DNA of 64,000 nucleotides, taken from contig NZ_CP047130.1 in the NCBI RefSeq assembly GCF_009832865.1, forward strand, positions 2,666,001-2,730,000, given 5' to 3'. Both the position numbers and the translations under genes were made by a program. The notes below the pieces were generated by a model that worked only from the letters and a program-made list of their open reading frames with translations, was not told where the DNA came from and did no database searches. The stretch comes from Colwellia sp. 20A7 (GTDB taxonomy: Bacteria; Pseudomonadota; Gammaproteobacteria; Enterobacterales; Alteromonadaceae). Shown here piece after piece: positions 1 through 7,143 of the stretch; the stretch's first letter is position 1, and every line of letters begins with the position of its first letter.

Positions 1-2
1 AC

Positions 3-248
3 TACGCAGCTAAATTATTATTGGGATTAGCAGCACTTGTTTTTGGCCTGTCTTGTATAGCTAAAGGTGGCAAGGCGATAGGTACGCTTACGGCTTTGGC
101 GGGTGTGGTTGCTATGTTTGCCAATGGTATTTTAATTACCTTTGGCCGTGATGGATTTCTTCCATCAGCTGTTGCTGGCGCTTCAGGCATGATCGCAACG
201 TTACTTTTAGCAATATGCTTAATAGGCCTTTACCGTAAACAAGACTAA
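3..248 (+). CDS. C-terminal part of a small hydrophobic membrane protein (5' end outside window)
   Basis: The frame is open from the first full codon (position 3) to TAA at 246-248, so the gene starts upstream of the window. The visible 81 residues are Gly/Ala/Leu-rich and hold about three membrane-spanning stretches, ending in a short basic tail (LYRKQD). An in-frame TTG at 21 could serve as a start, but the reading frame continues in front of it with similar hydrophobic residues. I do not recognise the family and no catalytic motif is visible. A strong hairpin follows at 293-332, which fits the end of a transcription unit. Confidence 0.6.
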   Translation, partial: YAAKLLLGLAALVFGLSCIAKGGKAIGTLTALAGVVAMFANGILITFGRDGFLPSAVAGASGMIATLLLAICLIGLYRKQD

Positions 249-292
249 AGCTTAACACCTCACAAGTGATGTAACATTTTTGAATAAAGTAT

Positions 293-332
293 AAACATCG
301 GCGCATACTAAACCGTTAATTCGCCGATGTTT
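293..332 (+). terminator. Rho-independent-type hairpin after the first gene
   Basis: AACATCGGCG (294-303) pairs perfectly with CGCCGATGTT (322-331) across an 18-nt loop, and the right arm runs into a short T-rich stretch. It lies 45 bp after the stop of the upstream membrane protein gene. Confidence 0.65.
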
Positions 333-636
333 TACGTTTAGAGCATTGACCTATTACAATAAGTGGCTTTTTCAAAGTCGCTCAAAATTACAATAAATAC
401 AATAACAATAAAGGACAGTCACTCAAATTTGAACAACACGGGGATTACAACTAATGTTTTTTAAGCGTTATAAGCGAGTGTCCCGTTAAATTTCCTATTG
501 ATCACTTATACCCAAAGAACTAAACCGCTCCGCGGTAATGGCGTACTTGGCTAGCTCTGTATTACCTTCTAATTTTCATATTCTTTTCTACTCTTAGTAT
601 TGAGGCATTTCGTCTCAATTAACGAGGAGTTTTAAC
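333..636. other. Non-coding flank upstream of the IS91-like element
   Basis: No gene is visible. Two related stretches in opposite orientation are seen: GGACAGTCACTCAAATTT at 413-430 and GAGTGTCCCGTTAAATTT at 476-493 (the latter reads AAATTTAACGGGACACTC on the other strand). They may mark the left part of the mobile element, but they are not a clean inverted repeat and I cannot place the element's end. A Shine-Dalgarno sequence (ACGAGGAG) sits just ahead of the recombinase start at 637. Confidence 0.35.
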
Positions 637-1539
637 ATGATTTTTTCTACTTATTTTAATCCTGAGCTGAGCCAACGTTTCACTGAAGACATGGTTATCC
701 GTAATCTTACAGCTAAAACACAAATAGATTATGTCCGAGCACTAAATCGTTTTTGTGAATATTTTAAACATTCACCTGAACATGCTACCCGTGACAATTT
801 ACGCGAGTTCCAATTGTTTTTAGTTAAAGACGGCGCAACAGGACCAACGATTAATAGCACCCTTTCTGGTTTAAGGTTTTTATATAATGTTACGTTAGAT
901 AAACCACAGCTACTCACCAAATTAACCACTGTTTCGGTCGCACGTAAGTTACCTATTATTTTAAGTCTAGAAGAGATAAAGCTGTTTCTTGCAAGCGCTG
1001 CTCACCCCAAATACCATGCTGCATTTTCTGTTGCTTATGGTGCGGGGCTTCGCGTTAGCGAAGTTGTTTCGCTTAAAGTCTCAGATATAGACAGTGAGCG
1101 TATGGTGCTTCGCGTTGAACAAGGTAAAGGAAGCCGAGATAGATACGCTATGTTATCTCCTGCGCTACTCGCGCATTTACGACAATGGTGGTTGTTTGCT
1201 AATAAACATGGGCAAATGCACCGTGAAGGTTGGTTGTTCCCAGGACTTAATCCAATTAATCATATGACGAGTCGTCAGCTTTCTAGAGTTTGTACAGCTA
1301 CAGCCAATAATGCTGGTATTAATAAAAGGGTATCGATGCATACCTGACGTCACAGCTTTGCGACACATTTACTTGAAGCGCATGTTGATATACGTGTCAT
1401 ACAGGTATTGCTTGGGCATGCTAAATTAGGTACCACGGCTTTATATGCTCAGGTCGCAACAAGCTTATTACGCGAAGTTATCAGTCCACTTGATGCTTTA
1501 GAAAACAAGGATAAGACAAAAGATAAGGACAAGTCGTGA
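637..1539 (+). pseudogene. Tyrosine recombinase/integrase, interrupted by an in-frame TGA
   Basis: Reading starts at ATG 637 with a good ribosome site (ACGAGGAG) and gives an N-terminal SAM-like core-binding domain (about residues 12-90) and a catalytic domain. The catalytic Arg is in GAGLRVSE (R139) and the Lys in QGKGSRDR (K164). At 1345-1347 a TGA interrupts the box II motif: His235-Thr-stop-Arg238. The frame then continues to TGA 1537-1539 with [10 protein letters not shown], the LLGHAKL His and the TTALYAQV tyrosine, so everything needed is present apart from one codon. The family normally has Leu there ([12 protein letters not shown]), so TTA to TGA is a one-base change. The next base is C, a context known to be leaky for UGA, so low-level readthrough is possible. 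The simplest reading is a recently inactivated gene. Confidence 0.85.
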
Positions 1540-1548
1540 GTATTCACC

Positions 1549-2748
1549 ATGACTCGTCCTCAATTAGAAATATCTGATATATTTCGACATCATGGTCAAC
1601 AATGGCGTGAACACAATCAAGGACATATTAACCTCAGTCAATTGAAAATCATGTCAGCCATTGAAAATTGTCGAACAGAGGTGTTAGGTGGCCATCAACT
1701 TTATTGCCAATCATGTCATAAGACGCATATTTCTTATAACTCATGTCGTAATAGACATTGCCCAAAATGCCAAGCAAGCTCAGCAAAAAGATGGCTTGAA
1801 GCGAGACAAGCGCAACTACTACCTGTCGATTATTATCATTTGGTTTTTACCTTACCAAAAGAAATCGCAGACATAGCCTACTACAACAAGTCGATAATGT
1901 ATGGTTTATTACTGAAAACTGCTGCACAAACGCTTCTAACGATAGGCGCTGATGAAAAGCGACTCGGCGCTAAATTAGGGGTTACTTTTGTCCTACATAC
2001 ATGGGGATCTGCGATGACTCATCATCCACATGTGCATGGTATTGTACCAGGCGGTGGTTTGTCTCTTGATGGGGAGAAATGGGTATCGAGTAAATCAGGC
2101 TTCTTCCTGCCTGTTCGTGTGTTATCTCGATTGTTTCGTCGACTATATCTTGAGAAATTAGCGCAAGCTTATCAACAAAACCAACTGGTATTCTTTGGTA
2201 AAAGTAAGCAGCTTGAAGATGAAGTGTCGTTTACGCAATGGCTTACGCCATTACGAAAAAAGGAATGGGTCGTTTATGCTAAAAGACCTTTTGCAGGGCC
2301 TAAAGCTGTTTTCGCTTACCTTGCTCGTTATACACACCGCGTAGCCATATCCAATAGTCGCTTGGTTAAAAGTGATGAAAAGGATGTCACGTTTCGTTGT
2401 AAAAACTATCGTGCTAAAGCGTCAAAGCGATACCGAACGATGACATTAAGCCATGGTGAATTTATACGGCGCTTTTTATTACATGCTTTACCTTCAGGGT
2501 TTCAACGTATTAGACATTATGGCTTGATTGCAAATACGACTTGTAAGAAGAATTTAACTAAAATTAAGGGCCTACTCAATGTAAAAGTGCCGGAAGTAAC
2601 CACAAGGGAATTAGTTGAGGGTAAATCACTTCCACCTGCAAAAGGTATTGTATTTACCTGCCCAAAATGTAGTGGGCCAATGATTATTAGTGAGATTCTA
2701 CTTTGTCAGTTGAAGCCTCGCGCACCACCAATCAAGCGTGTAAATTAG
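1549..2748 (+). CDS. IS91-family HUH (Y1) transposase
   Basis: The 399-residue protein has the IS91 layout: an N-terminal zinc-binding domain (C53, C56, C66, C71, C74 in CQSCH...CRNRHCPKC), a Rep-like nuclease core with the HUH motif (HHPHVHG, H161 and H163), and a catalytic tyrosine region (YLARYTHRVAIS, Y257/Y261). A last CPKC pair (C371, C374) lies near the C-terminus. HUH transposases nick one strand through a phosphotyrosine and transpose by rolling circle, transferring single-stranded DNA. The gene follows the broken recombinase by 9 bp and is uninterrupted, so the element may still be mobile if the recombinase is dispensable. Length is typical for the family (about 390-420). Confidence 0.9.
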   Translation: MTRPQLEISDIFRHHGQQWREHNQGHINLSQLKIMSAIENCRTEVLGGHQLYCQSCHKTHISYNSCRNRHCPKCQASSAKRWLEARQAQLLPVDYYHLVFTLPKEIADIAYYNKSIMYGLLLKTAAQTLLTIGADEKRLGAKLGVTFVLHTWGSAMTHHPHVHGIVPGGGLSLDGEKWVSSKSGFFLPVRVLSRLFRRLYLEKLAQAYQQNQLVFFGKSKQLEDEVSFTQWLTPLRKKEWVVYAKRPFAGPKAVFAYLARYTHRVAISNSRLVKSDEKDVTFRCKNYRAKASKRYRTMTLSHGEFIRRFLLHALPSGFQRIRHYGLIANTTCKKNLTKIKGLLNVKVPEVTTRELVEGKSLPPAKGIVFTCPKCSGPMIISEILLCQLKPRAPPIKRVN

Positions 2749-3367
2749 CAAATAGAAATAAGTGTTAATATTATCGAATGTTGATAAGGGATCGCTTTGC
2801 CAAAAACACCACAATAGCGAATATGGCGCTATACTTCATTGAGTTTTTACTCGTTAATAAGTCGCTTATGCCAACTAAAACCAAGCAACATCAAGCGTTA
2901 ATTCAAAATTACCCAATAAAACCCTCAACCACGATATAGCAATCCCCATAGTAAGTGTTTGTGTCACGCGGTTTCGTTCTCTGGAGTTTGTTATACACCC
3001 GTCTGAGGAGTGAAGCTTGTGGATCTTATGGTGTTTTGTCGCGACTGGTATCTAACAAACCTAAACAATGCTGACCTTAGCTTTTGAGTTATTAACGGCA
3101 GTTAAGAGCTTAAATCAAACATTAAGATTTTTAAAAAAACGATCATATTCAGAATAGTGTTGCTTTCACCATTTGTACCAAAGATCATAGCTGTTATTTA
3201 TATTCTATTTATCACGTTAATTTAAAGCCTATATAGTCATTATCTGCATTGAAATCGGGTGTTGTTTCATAGTTTAAAGACTAATTATTGGAAGACTCAG
3301 AAAAGCAGTACTTACTATAAATAAAAAGTTAAATTAATAGAAACTCACTTTGATTACGAACTCTAAA
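2749..3367. other. Non-coding region between the transposase and the two-component system
   Basis: About 620 bp without a convincing ORF. It contains an imperfect palindrome at 2986-3060: GTTTGTTATAC (2986-2996) against GTATCTAACAAAC (3048-3060), whose outer 8 bp pair perfectly. From 3100 to 3360 the DNA is AT-rich and featureless. The right end of the IS91-like element probably lies somewhere in the first 300 bp. I could not identify an oriIS/terIS sequence by eye. Confidence 0.4.
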
Positions 3368-3383
3368 ATGACAATGTTGTCAT
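3368..3383. promoter_or_regulatory. CusR/CopR-type operator upstream of the response regulator gene
   Basis: ATGACAA-TG-TTGTCAT is a perfect 7-bp dyad with a 2-bp centre, preceded by AAA. It matches the known E. coli CusR (copper box) consensus AAAATGACAANNTTGTCAT. It lies 63 bp ahead of the response regulator start, consistent with autoregulation. The same palindrome (in the other orientation) recurs at 5605-5620. Confidence 0.75.
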
Positions 3384-3446
3384 ACTTGTTGCGATATCAA
3401 TGCCTCAGGTGAGATACTTTCATTAGTTGCTTAAGGATATAACTTA

Positions 3447-4130
3447 ATGAAGATACTGCTTGTTGAAGATGAACAAAAAATTGCTGACTTTATCTGTGAA
3501 GGCATGCGAACAAAAAATTTCACGATTACCCATTGTGCTGATGGTAATCAAGGCTATGAGAGCGCGAGTAAAAATACTTTCGATATTATCATTCTCGATA
3601 TTATGCTTCCTGGTCGTGATGGCTTAGATATTCTTCGCTCTATTCGTCAAATGGGTATCGATACGCCTGTTATTCTTCTGACCGCTCGTAATGAACTTGG
3701 TGATCGTGTTAAGGGCTTAGAAATGGGCGCTGACGATTACTTAGCAAAACCTTTTTATGTAGAAGAGCTCAATGCCCGTATTCAGGCATTACTGAGACGA
3801 CATGCCGGCACACAACAACATGTCATTGAAGTAGGTTCGTTGCAACTTGATTGCATTAACCGCAGCATCAATTGTCAGGGGCAATCTGTCGAGCTCACTA
3901 GTCGTGAATTTAGTCTGTTGGAATACTTAATGCGCTCGCCAAATAAAGTCTTAACGCGCGGACAATTATTGGAGCATGTTTGGGGCTATGATTTTGACCC
4001 CTGCACTAATGTTGTCGATGTGTGCATTAAACGTATTCGCCGTAAACTTACCTCACTGGAAAGTGCAGGGAAAATGGTTGGTGCCATTGAGTCAGTTCGT
4101 GGTACAGGTTACCGTTTAAGCCCACGTTAA
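3447..4130 (+). CDS. OmpR/CusR-family response regulator
   Basis: A 227-residue two-domain transcription factor. The receiver domain (1-120) has acidic pocket E8/D9, phospho-acceptor D51 in ILDIMLPGRDGL, and K101 in YLAKPF. The C-terminal winged helix (about 130-225) ends in the typical RGTGYRL motif. Length and sequence style are those of the CusR/CopR/PcoR branch. The start ATG at 3447 follows a weak purine-rich site (AAGGAT). The partner kinase begins 9 bp after its stop, so the two form an operon. The CusR-like palindrome ahead of it and ahead of the small ORF-macAB genes suggests it controls itself and the efflux genes. The signal is not established. Confidence 0.9.
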   Translation: MKILLVEDEQKIADFICEGMRTKNFTITHCADGNQGYESASKNTFDIIILDIMLPGRDGLDILRSIRQMGIDTPVILLTARNELGDRVKGLEMGADDYLAKPFYVEELNARIQALLRRHAGTQQHVIEVGSLQLDCINRSINCQGQSVELTSREFSLLEYLMRSPNKVLTRGQLLEHVWGYDFDPCTNVVDVCIKRIRRKLTSLESAGKMVGAIESVRGTGYRLSPR

Positions 4131-4139
4131 GGTGATAAA

Positions 4140-5582
4140 ATGAAGTTTCGTACGCGTATTTTTTCTATATCTATCTTAACGGTAAGTGCTGTGCTCGCGG
4201 TTATTGTTAGCTTAAGTTGGTCACGTATTATGAAAGTGGAGCTTGAGCAACTTGATGCCCGCCTTTGTATGGAAGAAAAGCGCATAATGGACTTTTATTT
4301 GCGTAAAGAACGTCGTGGAAATAATCCGTTGAGCACATTTCCCGTGGCAAGTAACGTAGCTAATGCTGATGACTGGCTTATTAATGATTTAACGCAGAAG
4401 TTGCGCATTAACTCTGCTAGTCAACTGATGTTATTCGTTGAATCAAATGAATCTGGCGTATTAACACAATCTGATGGTGTAGACGTTCAAGCAGTAATAA
4501 GTACATTAAACAGTGAGAGTGAAGAGCAATTTACCTCAGCGGATAGAAATGGGGCAACGGTGCTTTGTCATCTTGTTTTCTTTGAACATAATAAAAGCCA
4601 ATGGCGAGCAAGTTTTTATCATACCGCCCAAGCACAAAGCTTTATTGCTGTTGACGTTTCCGCAACCACTAACCAACTAAAAAGTACTTTACGAGAGGCA
4701 CTTATCGTTGTGATCCCTTTTTCTTTATTACTTTGTGTCCTTGGTGCATGGTTTATTACCAGTAATACTATACGACCGATAAACCGCTTACAAAAATCAA
4801 TGAATATGGTGACAAAAAAAGACCTAAGCCACCGCTTGCCTGAGCATAAAGCAGATCAAGAGTTTAAAATATTAATTGCAGCATACAATACGATGCTAGA
4901 GCGACTTGAAGATAGTTTTCAACAAATTTCTCGCTTCACGGCTGATGCTGCTCATGAACTTAAAACGCCACTGACGGTGTTAAGAGGCAAACTTGAACAA
5001 GCCGTTATCAATGAAAACGTCGATCAATTAGATCTCAATGCCATTCTTGATGAAGTGGGACATCTGTCGGCCATTACACGAAAACTGTTACTGCTGTCGC
5101 AGGCCGATGCTGGTTCGATGGCGCTGCATCTCGAAGCGATAAATATAACCGACTTATTAGATGAGTTAACTGCCGATATGGAGCTGTTGTCAGATGAATT
5201 GGTACTGCATTGTGCGATTGAACAAGCCTTAATCATCCAAGGTGATGCTGTATTACTAAGGCAGCTGCTAAATAATGTGCTAGTTAACGTGATGCGCTAC
5301 AGCCTTCATGAGAAAGGAGTCACTATTCAAGCTAAACAAAATGGCGGTCAAATAGACGTGCTTATCAGTAACTTTTGTCTGCCTATGTCAGATGCAGTGA
5401 GAGTTAGATTATTCGAACGTTTTTATCGTGGCGAGCCTGAGCATATGCAAGGACTATCGGGCAGCGGCCTTGGGTTAAGTCTAGCGCGAGAAATTACCCG
5501 AGCACATGATGGCGATCTCATTATTGAAACGAGCGATAAAGAGCTATTTACTCTGCGATTGTCGTTGCCGATAGCTAAATAA
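4140..5582 (+). CDS. Membrane sensor histidine kinase, CusS/CopS-like
   Basis: The 480-residue kinase has TM1 at about 7-27, a periplasmic sensor of about 155 residues, TM2 at about 186-206, HAMP at 207-260, a HisKA helix with H272 in AAHELKTPLTVLRGKLE, and HATPase_c with an N-box (LLNNVLVNVMRYS) and G2 box (GSGLGLSLA, from 441). The G1 box normally reads DxGxG. Here the corresponding stretch is SNFCLPM, with no glycine. CusS-type kinases already diverge here (NPGTPI), but this is a further departure. F-box LFERFYRGEP is intact, so the kinase is probably active. It partners the regulator 9 bp upstream. The periplasmic part does not show an obvious His-rich metal site, so a copper signal is not supported by sequence. 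Confidence 0.88.
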   Translation: MKFRTRIFSISILTVSAVLAVIVSLSWSRIMKVELEQLDARLCMEEKRIMDFYLRKERRGNNPLSTFPVASNVANADDWLINDLTQKLRINSASQLMLFVESNESGVLTQSDGVDVQAVISTLNSESEEQFTSADRNGATVLCHLVFFEHNKSQWRASFYHTAQAQSFIAVDVSATTNQLKSTLREALIVVIPFSLLLCVLGAWFITSNTIRPINRLQKSMNMVTKKDLSHRLPEHKADQEFKILIAAYNTMLERLEDSFQQISRFTADAAHELKTPLTVLRGKLEQAVINENVDQLDLNAILDEVGHLSAITRKLLLLSQADAGSMALHLEAINITDLLDELTADMELLSDELVLHCAIEQALIIQGDAVLLRQLLNNVLVNVMRYSLHEKGVTIQAKQNGGQIDVLISNFCLPMSDAVRVRLFERFYRGEPEHMQGLSGSGLGLSLAREITRAHDGDLIIETSDKELFTLRLSLPIAK

Positions 5583-5604
5583 TAAATTCGAAATGAGAAG
5601 TTAA

Positions 5605-5620
5605 ATGACAACATTGTCAT
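5605..5620. promoter_or_regulatory. Second CusR/CopR-type operator, ahead of the small ORF and macAB
   Basis: ATGACAA-CA-TTGTCAT is a perfect dyad, the reverse complement of the box at 3368-3383. It starts 23 bp after the kinase stop and 74 bp before the small ORF at 5694. This is the expected place for an activator site driving a transcript through the small ORF into macA and macB. Confidence 0.75.
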
Positions 5621-5693
5621 CCATAGCTAATGGCTAATCGTTAGAATTAGGGTAACTCATAAATGGTTACCTTAATTGCTAAAGAGATTGGTC

Positions 5694-5843
5694 ATGAAAG
5701 TCAAAAAAATTGCTTCCCTTATTACTGTTGTATCAATAGCAAGCTTGATACTACTAATGTCAACTACAACCGATGAAGCCCTTAAGCTTTTTAGTTCTGC
5801 GTTTTTAGATAATCAAGTACTTCTCAAAGACAACCAGCTTTAA
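5694..5843 (+). CDS. Small membrane or exported protein of 49 residues
   Basis: ATG 5694 to TAA 5841-5843. A ribosome site (AAAGAG) sits about 8 nt ahead of the ATG. The peptide starts MKVKKIASLITVVSIASLIL, a basic head followed by one hydrophobic stretch (about 7-25), then a short polar tail. It could be a signal peptide with a tiny mature part or a single-pass membrane peptide. It lies between a CusR-type operator and macA, 55 bp before the latter, so it is probably the first gene of the efflux transcript. I do not recognise it. A role as an accessory or sensor peptide for MacAB is speculation. Confidence 0.5.
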   Translation: MKVKKIASLITVVSIASLILLMSTTTDEALKLFSSAFLDNQVLLKDNQL

Positions 5844-5898
5844 AGCTCTAGTTAAGCACCGTTATAAAATATATCTGTACAGAAATTGAGAGAGTCCC

Positions 5899-7140
5899 AT
5901 GAAAAAAAACATTAAAAAGACCTTGCTATTAATCCTTTTTATCGCCGTTATCATCGCAGGTGCAGGCTACAAATATAGCTTGTCACAGCAGGTGCAAACG
6001 GTATTTATCACCGATATTGTTAAGCGAGGTAATATTGAGAGTGTGGTACTCACAAACGGTGTGTTATATCCGTCTAAATTGGTTAGTGTCGGTGCTCAAA
6101 TTTCAGGGCTGATTGAAAAAATTGGTGTTCAGTTGGGCGATGAAATTAAGCAAGGTGATTTTATTGCTCAAATCGATAATTTGACCCAACAAAATGCTTT
6201 AAAAGAAGCCGAAGCTTTACTCAAGAGCATTGATGCTCAGTTACGGGCAAAACAAGCTCAAATTAAAGTGGCGACTGCTGAGTTTACGCGAAGTAAAAAG
6301 ATGCTGGCGACTAGTGCGAGCTCACAATCGGACTATGACACTGCTGAATCTGTACTGGCAGTTTATCGAGCAGAGCTAGATCAATTAATTGCTGAGAAAG
6401 AGAAATCTATTATCAGTGTAGATAACGCTCAGGTTAATTTAGGTTACACCCTTATTGAGTCGCCTATCGATGGCACAGTCATCTATGTTTCGGTGGAAGA
6501 AGGTCAAACGGTCAATAACAATCAAGGTACACCAAGTATTATTGAGCTAGCACAACTTGATGTCATGACTATTAAGGCACAGGTTTCTGAAGCCGATATT
6601 ATAAACGTTAGTGCCGGACAAAAAGTTTATTTTACTATTTTGGGTGCAACAGGCAAGAAATATTACGGTATTTTACGCGCCATTGAGCCAGGCCCAACAT
6701 TACTTAGCGGTGACGATAGTTCGTTGAAAATTGGTGACGATGAAGCGATTTATTACAATGCCTTGTTTGATGTTGAAAACCCAGATAAGTTATTGCGCTT
6801 TGGCATGACGACACAAGTTTCTATTATTCTTGAAAAAGCAGAAGACGTCTTACTTGTACCTTCACAAGTGTTAGTTAAAAAAACTGGTCTAAAGGCTTCT
6901 TATCAAGTGCTAGTGAAAAATGGCGATCAAGCTGAATATCGAAATGTCGACGTTGGCATTAATAATAAAATATACGCACAGATATTATCAGGGTTGAACG
7001 AAGGTGATGAGATAGTGATTAGTCAGTCTTCAGGTCTTGACGGAACGGCTTCCTCTAATGCTATAGCCAGCTCAATAGCGGGATTATCAGGTGGCAGTTC
7101 ACGTGGACAAGGCGGACCGGGTGCAGGTAGGGGGTTATAA
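5899..7140 (+). CDS. macA: MacA-like periplasmic adaptor (membrane fusion protein)
   Basis: The 413-residue protein begins with one membrane anchor (about 7-27), then a barrel-sandwich (lipoyl) half (VSVGAQISGLIEKIGVQLGDEIKQGD), a long alpha-hairpin (about 105-185), the second lipoyl half (IESPIDGTVIYVSVEEGQTV) and beta-barrel/membrane-proximal domains. The C-terminus is Gly/Ser-rich (GGSSRGQGGPGAGRG), a disordered tail. MacA links the MacB ABC transporter to a TolC-type outer-membrane channel and stimulates its ATPase. No TolC gene is adjacent, so the channel is probably encoded elsewhere. macB starts 3 bp after its stop. ATG 5899 follows the site GAGAGAG. Confidence 0.88.
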   Translation: MKKNIKKTLLLILFIAVIIAGAGYKYSLSQQVQTVFITDIVKRGNIESVVLTNGVLYPSKLVSVGAQISGLIEKIGVQLGDEIKQGDFIAQIDNLTQQNALKEAEALLKSIDAQLRAKQAQIKVATAEFTRSKKMLATSASSQSDYDTAESVLAVYRAELDQLIAEKEKSIISVDNAQVNLGYTLIESPIDGTVIYVSVEEGQTVNNNQGTPSIIELAQLDVMTIKAQVSEADIINVSAGQKVYFTILGATGKKYYGILRAIEPGPTLLSGDDSSLKIGDDEAIYYNALFDVENPDKLLRFGMTTQVSIILEKAEDVLLVPSQVLVKKTGLKASYQVLVKNGDQAEYRNVDVGINNKIYAQILSGLNEGDEIVISQSSGLDGTASSNAIASSIAGLSGGSSRGQGGPGAGRGL

Positions 7141-7143
7141 ATT

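Larger units (their letters stand above)
637..2748 (+). mobile_element. IS91-like insertion element, coding core (tyrosine recombinase pseudogene + HUH transposase)
   Basis: Two genes in tandem, separated by 9 bp: a tyrosine recombinase broken by an internal stop and an intact single-strand (HUH) transposase of the IS91 family. Two-gene IS91-type elements pairing an integrase with a Y1 transposase are known from marine gammaproteobacteria. IS91 elements move by rolling-circle transposition, lack terminal inverted repeats and make no target duplication, so the true ends cannot be read from repeats. The coordinates cover only the coding core; flanking non-coding DNA (roughly 400-636 and 2749-3060) may belong to the element. 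Confidence 0.75.

Noticed and set aside
413..493. Left-end inverted repeat of the mobile element
   Set aside because: The two GGACA...CACTC stretches are not a clean inverted repeat, and IS91 elements are not expected to have one.
3050..3130. Possible integron attC site (ATCTAAC as R'-like core next to the palindrome)
   Set aside because: No matching GTTRRRY core with suitable spacing and no gene cassette; the recombinase lacks integron-integrase features.
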